Source: Patescibacteria group bacterium (GTDB taxonomy: Bacteria > Patescibacteriota > Minisyncoccia > Portnoybacterales > GWB1-42-6). From it: a stretch of 21,224 nucleotides of DNA. The stretch lies in NCBI GenBank assembly GCA_018826025.1, contig JAHKAK010000021.1, forward strand, positions 1 through 21,224, written 5' to 3'. The notes beneath the pieces were generated by a model, which was not told the origin of the DNA, ran no database searches, and saw only the letters and a list, made by a program, of their open reading frames with translations. Of this stretch, positions 13,248 to 20,123 are shown piece by piece. The translations under genes were made by a program, and so were the position numbers. Numbering within the stretch: the first letter of the stretch is position 1; every line of letters begins with the position of its first letter.

Positions 13248-14210
13248 TTATTTTTGCTTAATTATCTCCCGCAAGATCTTGGCCACGCGCTTTATAGCAT
13301 CCTCGTCATGAATAGAAATTGGCAGAATTTCTCTCTTGGCGTTTTTGAGCAGGCTGATTTTTTCATTAACCGCTTCTTTTGATAGTAAATCCGCTTTGCT
13401 CAAAAAAATGTATTCCGGTTTTTTCAGCAACTCTTTATTATACGCGCCAAGTTCCTGGCGGATAATTTCGTAGTCTTTCAGTGGGTCAGGCGACTGGGTG
13501 GAAATAAAATGGAATAAAGTTTTAGTTCGCTCAATATGGCGTAAAAATTTAATGCCCAAACCCTTGCCTTCAGAAGCCCCCTCAATTAATCCGGGAATAT
13601 CAGCCAAAATTAATTCGTAATATGCTCCCAGGTTTGGCTCCAGCGTGGTAAAGGGATAATTGGCCACCTTGCTGTTGGCGCGCGTTAATTCATTAAGCAG
13701 GCTGGACTTGCCAACGTTGGGTAAACCAATAAAACCAACATCCGCGATCAATTTCAATTCCAAGCGCAATTCCCGCTCCTCGCCTGCTTGTCCCTCTTCG
13801 CGCTCTTCGGGACTGGTATTGGTGGCGGAACGGAATTTATAGTTGCCACGCCCGCCCTTGCCTCCCCTAACCATTAATATTTTTTGGCCGATAGATATAA
13901 TCTCTAAATTTTCCTTAGTCGCTAAATCATGCATCACCGTGCCAACGGGCACTTTTAAAATAATGTCTTCGCCGTCTGCGCCGTCGTTAAATTGCGCTTT
14001 GCCGCGCTCCCCGTTTTTGGCAATTATTTCTTTTTTATAACGAAACTGAATAAGCGCGCCCAAGTCGGCCGTGCCTTCCAAATAAATGCTCCCGCCGCGC
14101 CCACCGTCGGCGCCTGTTGGCCCCAAGCTCATTTTAGTTTTATTAAAGGCTTTCGCGCCATCTCCGCCTTGACCGGCCCGCACTTTGATTTTTACGTCGT
14201 CTATTAACAT
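13248..14210 (-). CDS. obgE: Obg/CgtA GTPase
   Basis: The 320 residues consist of the glycine-rich Obg fold (about 1-157, with GGDGAKAF, GADGGRGG and RGGKGGRGN) and a GTPase domain: G1 GLPNVGKSS (162-170), G2 FTTLEPNLG, G3 DIPG (204-207), and G4 SKAD (271-274) in place of the usual NKxD. There is no C-terminal OCT domain, so it is a minimal Obg. The protein binds the large ribosomal subunit late in assembly and responds to the guanine-nucleotide pool. An extended -10 box lies 7 bases before the ATG and no Shine-Dalgarno is seen, suggesting leaderless transcription. The small membrane protein gene follows in the same unit. Confidence 0.97.
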   Translation of the reverse strand: MLIDDVKIKVRAGQGGDGAKAFNKTKMSLGPTGADGGRGGSIYLEGTADLGALIQFRYKKEIIAKNGERGKAQFNDGADGEDIILKVPVGTVMHDLATKENLEIISIGQKILMVRGGKGGRGNYKFRSATNTSPEEREEGQAGEERELRLELKLIADVGFIGLPNVGKSSLLNELTRANSKVANYPFTTLEPNLGAYYELILADIPGLIEGASEGKGLGIKFLRHIERTKTLFHFISTQSPDPLKDYEIIRQELGAYNKELLKKPEYIFLSKADLLSKEAVNEKISLLKNAKREILPISIHDEDAIKRVAKILREIIKQK

Positions 14211-14217
14211 ATTATCT

Positions 14218-14223
14218 ATAATA
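14218..14223 (-). promoter_or_regulatory. Extended -10 box for obgE, possibly leaderless
   Basis: TGCTATTAT on the minus strand with exactly 7 bases to the obgE ATG. No -35 match is evident. Confidence 0.5.
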
Positions 14224-14272
14224 GCATAAAAAATAAATGATGACGCATCATTCTCTCTATTCTATTCAAAAT

Positions 14273-14300
14273 AAAAAACCGCCCCGCCAAGACGGGACGG
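14273..14300 (-). terminator. Intrinsic terminator of the 88-aa protein gene
   Basis: On the minus strand CCGTCCCG and CGGGGCGG (8 bp with one G-T pair) flank a 6-base loop, followed by TTTTTT. It lies about 30 bases after the stop at 14331. Confidence 0.85.
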
Positions 14301-14330
14301 CAATAATTAAGCGAGCTTCTAAAAATATTC

Positions 14331-14597
14331 TCATCTGGGTTTTGGCGCGATTGGTTTTTTGGCTGTCCGTTGCTGCTGACGCAGCCCAGAAACTTTTGCG
14401 CGAAATAGGTCAACGCTGATTTTCCCTTCGCAGAAAGCGACAAAAATTATCGCTAACTCCGCTCGACTTTTGGCCAAAAAGAACTTCCGCAGCGCTTGAT
14501 ATTTTTTAATCAAGCAAGGCGCCATTTCCGACTTCGGATCGCTAACCGAAACTTGCCGCATCTCAATAATACTTTTCAACACCCGAGCTAAACTCAT
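14331..14597 (-). CDS. Small basic protein of unknown function (88 aa)
   Basis: The ATG at 14595-14597 is chosen because AAGGAGGGAG lies 5 bases upstream. An ATG 21 bases further upstream would place that ribosome binding site inside the gene. The protein (MSLARVLKSIIEMRQVS...) is helical and basic, with a Lys/Pro-rich tail ending PIAPKPR and a TGA stop. I recognise no family. It is an independent unit with its own promoter and terminator, arranged like the A9-split small gene (extended -10 promoter, GTTCTTTT in the leader, strong ribosome binding site), which suggests both are well expressed. Confidence 0.75.
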   Translation of the reverse strand: MSLARVLKSIIEMRQVSVSDPKSEMAPCLIKKYQALRKFFLAKSRAELAIIFVAFCEGKISVDLFRAKVSGLRQQQRTAKKPIAPKPR

Positions 14598-14663
14598 CTT
14601 CTCTCCCTCCTTTTCCATGAAAGATAAAAAATAACCAAAAAAGAACTGCCCCCTTCAGAAAAA

Positions 14664-14692
14664 AGGGTAGCACAAAACGCGGATTTTTTCAA
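14664..14692 (-). promoter_or_regulatory. Promoter of the 88-aa protein gene
   Basis: On the minus strand TTGAAA (14687-14692), a 17-bp spacer and TACCCT (14664-14669), preceded by TGC (extended -10). The leader contains GTTCTTTT (14639-14646). Confidence 0.6.
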
Positions 14693-14711
14693 TGTTCGTC
14701 GGAAAAACTAA

Positions 14712-15746
14712 TTATTGCTGGCCGCTTTCCGTTCTTTGCTCCACCCGATTTTGCCGAAGCTCTTGCTGGCCGACCTGAACGGCATTTTTAAGCTCGGTTT
14801 TTATTTCCCTGGCTTCTGTTTGTATATCTTGTAAAATATTTTTTACTTCCGCTTTTCTTTCCTGATTAAGTTGTAGTAATTCCTTCACCGCTCCCTCCTC
14901 GCCAGAGTTAATTTTATCAATAACCTCAGTTTTAACGTCTTGGTATTGTTCTCTTGCCTGCTCAACTAATTGTTCTCTTTTTTCTCTTAACTCTTCCAAC
15001 GCTGCCCTAGCTCCTTCTTTGCCGGCTTTTATTTCATCCAAAATTTCTTTTTGCTGAGCGCGGAATTCTTTCCGGTCTTGCAATTTAGCTTGAATCCTCT
15101 CTTTAATTTCCCCGGCCTTATCTTTTATTTCCTGGGGAATATTTAGGTCATTTTTCATTTCTTCCAAAAATTGCTGCTGGCGAACCTCAATTTGCTGGCG
15201 CCATTGCTGAAAAGTTTCTAATTTTTCCGCCGGCAATTTATCTTCCAGTTTCTCAAAAGCTCGTTGCGCGTTTACTTGATGCTTGGCCGCGTTGCGCAAT
15301 AAGACTTGGACTTTCTCCTGATTGATGTTTTGCGTTAATTCATTTTTACGCTCTTGGATTTTTTCCATATGCCCATTGGCGCGCGTCAATAATTGTTGGG
15401 CTTTTTCTTGAACTTTAGCGTCTGTGCTGTTTTGCGCCATGTATTGAGCTAATCTAACCCGTTGCGCCGCAAATTGCAACTGTTTTTCGGCTTTTTTAAC
15501 CGGGTCAAAGGTTAAGACCAAAGAAATATTTTCTTTCAAGTCATTCCACCAAAAACCAAAGCCCGATGGGATGTTTGTTGGTTCGGCCACGGTCACGCCT
15601 TCTAAAACTTCCGGCTCATCCGCTAAGCTCGCGCTTTCCGCCACCGCCTGAGCGGCTGTTGGATCTTCGGCCCGCGCCGTTAACTCGACAAAGCTTAACG
15701 CGCAAAAAACCGTAATACCAACTAATAAAATTTTGTATTTTTTCAT
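14712..15746 (-). CDS. Secreted coiled-coil protein, DUF5667-like
   Basis: The 344 residues open with a signal peptide (KK, hydrophobic core 5-20, likely cleavage after ARA at about 26). A short acidic linker is followed at about 63-105 by FWWNDLKENISLVLTFDPVKKAEKQL, the segment that marks DUF5667-type proteins of Patescibacteria (a hydrophobic stretch, then FDPVKKAE and a helical RLAQ region). The rest, about 110-340, is a long charged coiled coil rich in Gln, Glu, Lys and Arg. It is presumably a cell-surface or wall-associated structural protein, but no activity is known. It is a separate gene, with about 34 bases to the cupin upstream. Confidence 0.8.
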   Translation of the reverse strand: MKKYKILLVGITVFCALSFVELTARAEDPTAAQAVAESASLADEPEVLEGVTVAEPTNIPSGFGFWWNDLKENISLVLTFDPVKKAEKQLQFAAQRVRLAQYMAQNSTDAKVQEKAQQLLTRANGHMEKIQERKNELTQNINQEKVQVLLRNAAKHQVNAQRAFEKLEDKLPAEKLETFQQWRQQIEVRQQQFLEEMKNDLNIPQEIKDKAGEIKERIQAKLQDRKEFRAQQKEILDEIKAGKEGARAALEELREKREQLVEQAREQYQDVKTEVIDKINSGEEGAVKELLQLNQERKAEVKNILQDIQTEAREIKTELKNAVQVGQQELRQNRVEQRTESGQQ

Positions 15747-15780
15747 AATTTATATGCTTAATAGTTAATAATCATATTGG

Positions 15781-16179
15781 TTATTCGGTTGTTTGGCCGT
15801 CAAATTCCGCTTCGTTAGCTTCGGCTTCCGCTTTGGTGGCGCGCGTAATGCCGTCTTTATGATGCGCGGGCGAATAAATAGTGTACAGTTTTAAATCTTC
15901 TGTGGCAGAAATATTAATGATATTATGTCTCGCGCCGGCCGGCACAACGATGGCCGAGCCGTCGGCCACAGCGTATTCATTGCCGTCAATCACGCATTGG
16001 CCTTGCCCTTTTTCAAATCGAAAAAATTGGTCGTTATCCGCGTGAACCTCCATGCCAATTTCCTCTTTGGGCTTTAAACTCATCAGCACCAATTGGCTGT
16101 GCTGGCCAGTATAAAGCACGCGGCGAAAATTAGTATTATCTAAAGTCTCTTTTTCAATGTTAGCGTTGAATCCTTTCAT
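15781..16179 (-). CDS. Cupin-domain protein
   Basis: The 132 residues form one cupin fold: motif 1 has EVHADNDQFFRFEKGQG (44-60; His46 and Gln51 or Glu56 as probable metal ligands) and motif 2 has AIVVPAGARHNIINI (76-90; His85). This matches small RmlC-like cupins related to mannose-6-phosphate isomerase-like proteins (VHxxxDQFFRxE...VPAGxxHN). A divalent metal is likely. The substrate is unknown; relatives include sugar isomerases, dioxygenases and stress proteins. The C-terminal tail (about 110-132) is acidic and alanine-rich and probably disordered. No strong ribosome binding site precedes the ATG. Confidence 0.88.
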   Translation of the reverse strand: MKGFNANIEKETLDNTNFRRVLYTGQHSQLVLMSLKPKEEIGMEVHADNDQFFRFEKGQGQCVIDGNEYAVADGSAIVVPAGARHNIINISATEDLKLYTIYSPAHHKDGITRATKAEAEANEAEFDGQTTE

Positions 16180-16208
16180 ATTTTAAATTATTATTTAAAC
16201 TTGTTATT

Positions 16209-16229
16209 CCCTGCGGTCTTGCCGCAGGG
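16209..16229. repeat. CCCTGCGG hairpin left of MITE copy 3
   Basis: CCCTGCGG and CCGCAGGG (8 bp, perfect) flank TCTTG. A related, less perfect hairpin (CCCTGCGG TTTTG TCGCGGGG) lies at 16380-16400, so the two bracket the MITE-like element. Confidence 0.65.
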
Positions 16230-16239
16230 TCGCACCCTT

Positions 16240-16351
16240 TGTCGTCCCCGCGCCACGCCACGCCAACGGCGAGGCTCCGCAAATGCGGGGCCGTGGGAAA
16301 GCGGGAATCCAGAATTCAAGAACCTGGATCCCTGCCTTCGCAGGGATGACA
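16240..16351. repeat. MITE-like dispersed repeat, copy 3
   Basis: It begins TGTCGTCCCCGC and ends GGGATGACA, with GCGGGAATCCAG and CCTGGATCCCTGC inside as in copy 1. The 41-bp module of copies 1 and 2 is absent; a different GC-rich segment fills that place. With its flanking hairpins it fills the 232-bp gap between the cupin and MscL genes. Confidence 0.8.
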
Positions 16352-16411
16352 CTTTGGTTCTTCGTAGTGGCTTGCGATACCCTGCGGTTTTGTCGCGGGG
16401 TGATTCATTTT

Positions 16412-16714
16412 TTACCCTTTCTTCCTATCAAGCTTATCCAAGCCAATGAGCTTAACGCCAAAATAAACAACCAGCGCCACCACGATAAAATCAATCGTCA
16501 CGCTGATTAAGTCACCATAAAGAATTCTGGCCGAGCCAAGGCCAAAAGAAGCGGTTTTTAGCCCTCCGGCCGCGCCCATCATTAAACCAAGGATCGGATT
16601 AATAATATCGCTAACCAGCGCGGCCACGATCTTGGAAACCGCGCCGCCAAGGATGAAGCCGACTGCCAACCCGACAACTCCTTGCTCTCTAATAAAATTA
16701 ATGAATCCTGGCAT
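16412..16714 (-). CDS. mscL: Large-conductance mechanosensitive channel
   Basis: The 100 residues are shorter than usual for MscL (about 130-150), mainly through a short periplasmic loop and tail. The N-terminal helix and first membrane segment (FIREQGVVGLAVGFILGGAVSKIV, about 7-30) contain the glycine/alanine-patterned pore-lining face, followed by SDIINPILGL (35-44) as in the family. The second membrane segment is VTIDFIVVALVVYFGVKLI (about 72-90). The channel opens under membrane tension to release solutes during osmotic downshock. A promoter, TTGCTA-17-TATTAT, lies upstream. Confidence 0.93.
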   Translation of the reverse strand: MPGFINFIREQGVVGLAVGFILGGAVSKIVAALVSDIINPILGLMMGAAGGLKTASFGLGSARILYGDLISVTIDFIVVALVVYFGVKLIGLDKLDRKKG

Positions 16715-16741
16715 GTTTTTAAGTTAACCGATTATGTCAAT

Positions 16742-16770
16742 ATAATACCTTTTTATCTTTGCGCTAGCAA
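16742..16770 (-). promoter_or_regulatory. Promoter of mscL
   Basis: On the minus strand TTGCTA (16765-16770), a 17-bp spacer and TATTAT (16742-16747), about 27 bases before the mscL ATG. Confidence 0.5.
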
Positions 16771-16784
16771 TGATTTTATCCACA

Positions 16785-16826
16785 CAAAAAGCCTAAGAGT
16801 GATTTTATAAAATCACTCTTAGGCTT
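16785..16826 (-). terminator. Intrinsic terminator of the AI-2E family transporter
   Basis: A 38-bp perfect palindrome, AAGCCTAAGAGTGATTTTA (16789-16807) directly followed by its complement (16808-16826). On the minus strand it runs into TTTTT. It begins about 15 bases after the transporter stop. Confidence 0.9.
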
Positions 16827-16841
16827 CCCAAGATATATTTC

Positions 16842-17873
16842 CTACGCCTTTTTTACCAAACAAGAATAAATATCAAATAAGGCGAAAAATAAGCTTAAAA
16901 CTAGCGGACCTAACAAAAAGCCAATCGGCCCGAAAAACGCCGCTCCGCCCAGCACCGACAAAATAACCAATACCGGATGCAGTTTCATCCCGCGGCCAAC
17001 GAGTCTTGGCCCAAGAAAATTATCTATCAGCCCAACGACAACCAACCCCCAAATAAGCAAGCCGATCGCCTGCGTAATTTGACCGGTTAAAAATAAATAC
17101 GCCACGGCCGGCAAAACAACCAAGGAAGTCCCAAAGCCCGGAATTAAAGCGCAAACGGCCGCAACCATGCCCCATAAAACGGGATTAGGAACGCCAAAAA
17201 TCGTCAATCCCGTTGAGGCTAAAACGCCCTGAATTAACGCGATAGCCAAATTTCCCCGCACCACTGAATTTATCGTCAGCTCCAGTTTATTTAAAATCGC
17301 TTCGTTCTCCGCGCCAGACAACGGGCTAACCGCTAAAACTATTTTTTTAAGTTTCTGGCCGTCTTTAAGCAGGAAATAAAAAACAATTAAAAAGAGGAAG
17401 AAGTTTAATAAGATTCCGGCTAAATTAGAAAAAATCGCGCCCAAGTTATGGACTAACCAGGTGGCGCCTTGTTTTAGGTATTGATCAAAATTCAAAGAAA
17501 GATTTTCTATCTCCGGAAAAATTTGTTGGATTTTGTCGGTCGCGTTTTGGAAAAGATTTAAAATAACTTCCCGGCCGCTGTTGGCCGTTAACGATAAATA
17601 TAATTGCCGTGCTTCTATAAAAATTTGCCCGCCCATCAAAAACAGCGGCGTTAAAATAAAAATCACCGCCAAGAGGGTCGTCAGCAAGGCTGCCAGGCCC
17701 GGGCGCTGACCAACCAGTTTTAAAGCTTGCCGATGCAGCGGCCAGCAAACCACCGCGAAAATTAAAGCTAAAATCAAAACATAAACAAACGGCCATAAAA
17801 CCAGCGCCGCCAAAATCCCCGCGCCGACCAATAAAATCAGTAAAAAATTAGATTGCATTTTTAGATTATCCAT
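16842..17873 (-). CDS. AI-2E/PerM family transporter
   Basis: The 343 residues form seven to eight membrane segments, with two near the N terminus (about 10-45 and 60-85), a soluble helical stretch (about 90-150), and the rest in the C-terminal half. Family landmarks are FYFLLKDGQKLKK, the conserved PNPVLWGMVAAVCALIPGFG (about 227-246), and the final HPVLVILSVLGGAAFFGPIGFLLGPL. Members are proton- or sodium-driven permeases or exporters; only a few were tied to autoinducer-2 export, so the substrate is open. A TATAAT sits 7 bases before the ATG with no Shine-Dalgarno, suggesting a leaderless mRNA. A strong terminator follows the TAG stop. Confidence 0.92.
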   Translation of the reverse strand: MDNLKMQSNFLLILLVGAGILAALVLWPFVYVLILALIFAVVCWPLHRQALKLVGQRPGLAALLTTLLAVIFILTPLFLMGGQIFIEARQLYLSLTANSGREVILNLFQNATDKIQQIFPEIENLSLNFDQYLKQGATWLVHNLGAIFSNLAGILLNFFLFLIVFYFLLKDGQKLKKIVLAVSPLSGAENEAILNKLELTINSVVRGNLAIALIQGVLASTGLTIFGVPNPVLWGMVAAVCALIPGFGTSLVVLPAVAYLFLTGQITQAIGLLIWGLVVVGLIDNFLGPRLVGRGMKLHPVLVILSVLGGAAFFGPIGFLLGPLVLSLFFALFDIYSCLVKKA

Positions 17874-17880
17874 TGATTAG

Positions 17881-17910
17881 ATTATACTATACATTTACAT
17901 TTAAAAACAA
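17881..17910 (-). promoter_or_regulatory. Promoter of the AI-2E family transporter, possibly leaderless
   Basis: On the minus strand TTGTTT, an 18-bp spacer and TATAAT (17881-17886), with 7 bases to the ATG. Confidence 0.55.
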
Positions 17911-17941
17911 GGCTACTTTAAAAAGAAATTAGCCCCCTAAG

Positions 17942-18013
17942 CTCCGCGACCTGGATTCGAACCAGGAACCAACTCCTTAACAGGGAGCTGCTCTACCGTT
18001 GAGCTATCGCGGA
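17942..18013 (-). tRNA. tRNA-Asn (anticodon GTT)
   Basis: The cloverleaf is complete: acceptor TCCGCGA/TCGCGGA, TA, D-stem GCTC/GAGC with loop AACGGTA, anticodon stem GCTCC/GGAGT with loop CTGTTAA (anticodon GTT), T-stem CCTGG/CCAGG with loop TTCGAAT, and discriminator G. It is 72 nt long. CCA is not encoded (CTT follows) and must be added by the nucleotidyltransferase. Confidence 0.97.
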
Positions 18014-18036
18014 GCTCGGAGGACTAATCTTTTTCT

Positions 18037-18064
18037 ATTCTACCACAAAAAATATTTTTTTCAA
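18037..18064 (-). promoter_or_regulatory. Promoter of tRNA-Asn
   Basis: On the minus strand TTGAAA (18059-18064), a 16-bp spacer and TAGAAT (18037-18042), preceded by TGG. It lies 23 bases before the mature tRNA 5' end. Confidence 0.65.
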
Positions 18065-18132
18065 CACCAAAACTAAAAAATAACCGTAAGATCACTTTTT
18101 TATACCCAAGCAGGATAACGGAACTTTAAATG

Positions 18133-18171
18133 AAAAAGCGCCTTGAGGAAAATTATGTTCCCTCAAGGCGC
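18133..18171 (-). terminator. Intrinsic terminator of the LysM-RlpA gene
   Basis: On the minus strand GCGCCTTGAGG and CCTCAAGGCGC (11 bp, perfect) flank a 12-base loop, followed by TTTTT. It begins 4 bases after the TAG stop at 18176, which argues that the downstream RlpA half is still part of the transcribed gene. Confidence 0.9.
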
Positions 18172-18175
18172 AAAA

Positions 18176-18826
18176 CTACACCAACTGCTCGAATCCTTGT
18201 ACCCATTTTTCGAGATGGGCATTGAGCGGTTCAATTTTGACCGGCACCACTCCCTGTCTGACTGACCTTAGTACTCGTGCGGCGCCAAGGGACAAATCAA
18301 CTTCCCGTATATCTGTTTCGTGGTATGGGCCACGATCCTCCACTCGCGCAATGACCGATAGGCCATTTTGGAGATTTGTGATGCGAACCATAAGGCCCAT
18401 TGGATAGTGACGGTGGGCAATCAAGGTCTTGTCCTGGTCATAACGTTTCCCAGAAGCCATCTTTTTCAGATGGAATCCGGGGCCATACCATGAAGCCCGG
18501 CCCTGATACTTTTTCCAAGCAATCAGGGGAATCTTAATTACCTGACTTGGAGAAAGAATTTCTCCAAGTCAGGGATTTTTTTCACGGATCATCCATTGAT
18601 TAACCGTGAACTTCCTGGAAATTGACCAGAGGTTATCGCCAGACTTCACAGTGTAGCGATAATGCCCAATCAACACCCTGTTTTTCCCCTTAGAGACGAT
18701 AATTTTGACGTTTTGTGAAAGCGGCGTAACCAGGCACGCCTTCGGGATAAACGGATCTTTCCCCAGACCAGATTTGAAAAAAAGGATCAACGACAGGACG
18801 ACGGTTAAAACGGTTAACTTTCGCAT
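18176..18826 (-). pseudogene. LysM-RlpA cell-wall protein gene with one in-frame TGA
   Basis: One continuous frame of 217 codons from ATG 18824-18826 to TAG 18176-18178 contains a single TGA (18569-18571, codon 86). Residues 1-22 are a signal peptide. LysM starts at about residue 57 (YTVKSGDNLWSISRKF) and is completed only after the TGA by LGEILSPSQVIKIP. A double-psi beta-barrel RlpA domain follows: GRASWYGPGFH, MASGKRYD, AHRHYPMG, EDRGPY. LysM binds peptidoglycan; RlpA domains bind or cleave denuded glycan strands. Promoter, GGAGGG ribosome binding site and terminator are all intact, and both halves are undamaged, so decay is recent or the stop is read through. A perfect 15-bp hairpin (18541-18573) encloses the TGA. 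Without readthrough only an 85-residue protein with a truncated LysM is made. An internal start for RlpA (ATG 18458-18460) would lack its first conserved strand. Confidence 0.8.
18541..18573. promoter_or_regulatory. Perfect 15-bp hairpin enclosing the in-frame TGA
   Basis: CCTGACTTGGAGAAA (18541-18555) and its complement (18559-18573) flank GAA. On the minus strand the stop TGA forms part of the 5' arm, in the leaky context TGA-C. On the plus strand the hairpin is followed by GATTTTTTT, so it could also terminate antisense transcription. Confidence 0.7.
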
Positions 18827-18866
18827 GATTTCCCTCCTTTTTAGTTTGTAAAAGAACTATATTATT

Positions 18867-18895
18867 CTATACCAAAAAGATTAAATTGTCAATAG
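18867..18895 (-). promoter_or_regulatory. Promoter of the LysM-RlpA gene
   Basis: On the minus strand TTGACA, a 17-bp spacer and TAGAAT. GTTCTTTT (18850-18857) follows near the predicted start, then AAAGGAGGG before the ATG. Confidence 0.75.
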
Positions 18896-18905
18896 CGCGG
18901 GGTAA

Positions 18906-19040
18906 TGTCCACACATATATGGCGGTTTTAGTTCCCGGCTATTAAGCTGGGAATATGTCTATCCATATGCCAACAACAATTAAAGAAGAGCGGTTAAGGT
19001 GGGTGCTGCCGATAAATAATAGGGAGATTAAATTATCGGC
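18906..19040 (+). mobile_element. Probable 5' fragment of an IS (transposase N terminus)
   Basis: From TGTCCACACATATAT (18906) a hairpin TTCCCGGC/GCTGGGAA follows, then an ATG at 18955 opening MSIHMPTTIKEERLRWVLP. This resembles, from memory, the N-terminal helix-turn-helix start of IS481-type transposases. Homology seems lost after about residue 28. The open frame to 19191 then runs through a terminator-like hairpin and looks non-coding. GCCGATAA/TTATCGGC (19008-19015, 19033-19040) form an inverted repeat. The rest of the 418-bp gap holds only the terminator and promoter listed separately. Confidence 0.35.
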
Positions 19041-19111
19041 AAATTTCTCCAACAATCTTTTAATTTCTCCCCCAATCCAAAGCTCTAAACGCGTCCACCA
19101 AGGGGAGCTCC

Positions 19112-19154
19112 AAAAAATTCATCCCTCTAAGGATGGATTTTTTATTTATTTTAA
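19112..19154 (+). terminator. Terminator-like hairpin on the plus strand
   Basis: ATTCATCC (19117-19124) and GGATGGAT (19131-19138; one G-T pair) flank CTCTAA, with an A-run before and TTTTTATTTATTTT after. It may insulate the following gene from transcription entering from the IS fragment. Confidence 0.65.
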
Positions 19155-19187
19155 TACCCAAGGTGAGACGTTAAAATTATCCATTAA

Positions 19188-19216
19188 TTGACTATTAACA
19201 ATTATCATTTTATACT
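19188..19216 (+). promoter_or_regulatory. Promoter of the 234-aa envelope protein
   Basis: TTGACT (19188-19193), a 17-bp spacer and TATACT (19211-19216). The predicted start near 19223 gives a leader of about 22 nt. Confidence 0.75.
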
Positions 19217-19244
19217 CTAACTGGAATAATTAATCTTAAGAATT

Positions 19245-19949
19245 ATGAGCAAAAATACAATTATCATTGTCATGGCGCTAATCGTAGCTGGTGCAGCAGG
19301 TGGCTATCTTTTGTTAAACAAGGACACGGATCAAGTCGCCCAACAAAATGAATCAGATGAATCTTATTCAGGCTCGCTGATGGACTTGATTAAAAAGGGA
19401 GATTCCATCAAATGTGACTTTGAAGGAGAAGATGAAAGTGGCAGTTATTCAGGTATAGCGTATTTCTCGGAAGGAAAAGCAAGACAAGATATGGAAACCG
19501 TAGAGGGAACAGAAAAAACAGATATGCACGTTATATTGAATGGTGGTTGGACCTATTTTTGGTCCTCGGATCAGCCAGGTCAGGGTACAAAAGTTTACGT
19601 TGACTTAAGCCAACAAGAAGAAGCGGAAATGAACAAGAGGCTTGAAGAGAATAGGGCAAAGCTAACAATATATAATCAAGCTAGTCAAGATGGCGATAGC
19701 TATAAATGCAGCCCCTGGCAGGCTGATAATTTAGTGTTTGAGCCTCCTACAGATGTAGTTTTTCAAGATATGGCCGAACTGACAGGCATTATTGAGCAGA
19801 GCACAGGCCAGGCCCTTGATGAATTAAATCAGGGTTCAGAAGGCCCAAGCGGTACGGCAGGCTATGAGGATGCTTTAAAACAGGCTTGTCAGACTTGTGA
19901 CAACTCAACAGAGCCTGAGGCTTGTCGAACAGCACTGAGCTGTGAATAA
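19245..19949 (+). CDS. Membrane-anchored extracytoplasmic protein, unknown function
   Basis: The 234 residues start with a single membrane segment (about 5-24, IIIVMALIVAGAAGGYLLL) and an acidic linker. A beta-rich stretch (about 45-120: SIKCDFEGEDESGSYSGIAYF... through GTKVYVDL) resembles in outline LolA/LppX-like folds, which is a weak inference. A later part carries YKCSPWQADNLVFEPPTDVVFQD (153-175). Cys57 and Cys155 could pair. The tail holds four more cysteines (215, 218, 227, 233: CQTCDN...EACRTALSCE), suggesting disulfides or a metal site outside the membrane. It has its own strong promoter but no clear Shine-Dalgarno. I recognise no named family. Confidence 0.8.
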   Translation: MSKNTIIIVMALIVAGAAGGYLLLNKDTDQVAQQNESDESYSGSLMDLIKKGDSIKCDFEGEDESGSYSGIAYFSEGKARQDMETVEGTEKTDMHVILNGGWTYFWSSDQPGQGTKVYVDLSQQEEAEMNKRLEENRAKLTIYNQASQDGDSYKCSPWQADNLVFEPPTDVVFQDMAELTGIIEQSTGQALDELNQGSEGPSGTAGYEDALKQACQTCDNSTEPEACRTALSCE

Positions 19950-20123
19950 AACACGCTCTCCCCTATCAGCAGAATAAAACTCGTTACGGGGTAAAGATTT
20001 CGTTCAGGATATGGAACTAAATTGCCTGTTCTTTAAAAATTGAATAAATTCAAAAAGAAAGGGGGCGCTAAGAAGATTTTTGATAAAGGATTCACATCCA
20101 AAACACCGAAAAGGAGGCATCTT

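Noticed and set aside
16201..16510. Two overlapping plus-strand reading frames (82 and 75 aa)
   Set aside because: They translate the third MITE-like repeat and the antisense of mscL.
18569..18571. TGA read as glycine (Gracilibacteria/SR1 code)
   Set aside because: All large genes here are free of internal TGA, and TGA closes the histidine kinase and the 88-aa gene. A recoded genome would show many internal TGAs.
18541..18573. Selenocysteine insertion element at the TGA
   Set aside because: The apical loop is short and has no GGU-type SelB-binding motif, and neither LysM nor RlpA domains are known selenoproteins.
18955..19191. Complete 78-aa plus-strand gene
   Set aside because: Only about the first 28 residues look like a transposase start. 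The rest runs through a terminator-like hairpin and ends inside the promoter of the next gene.
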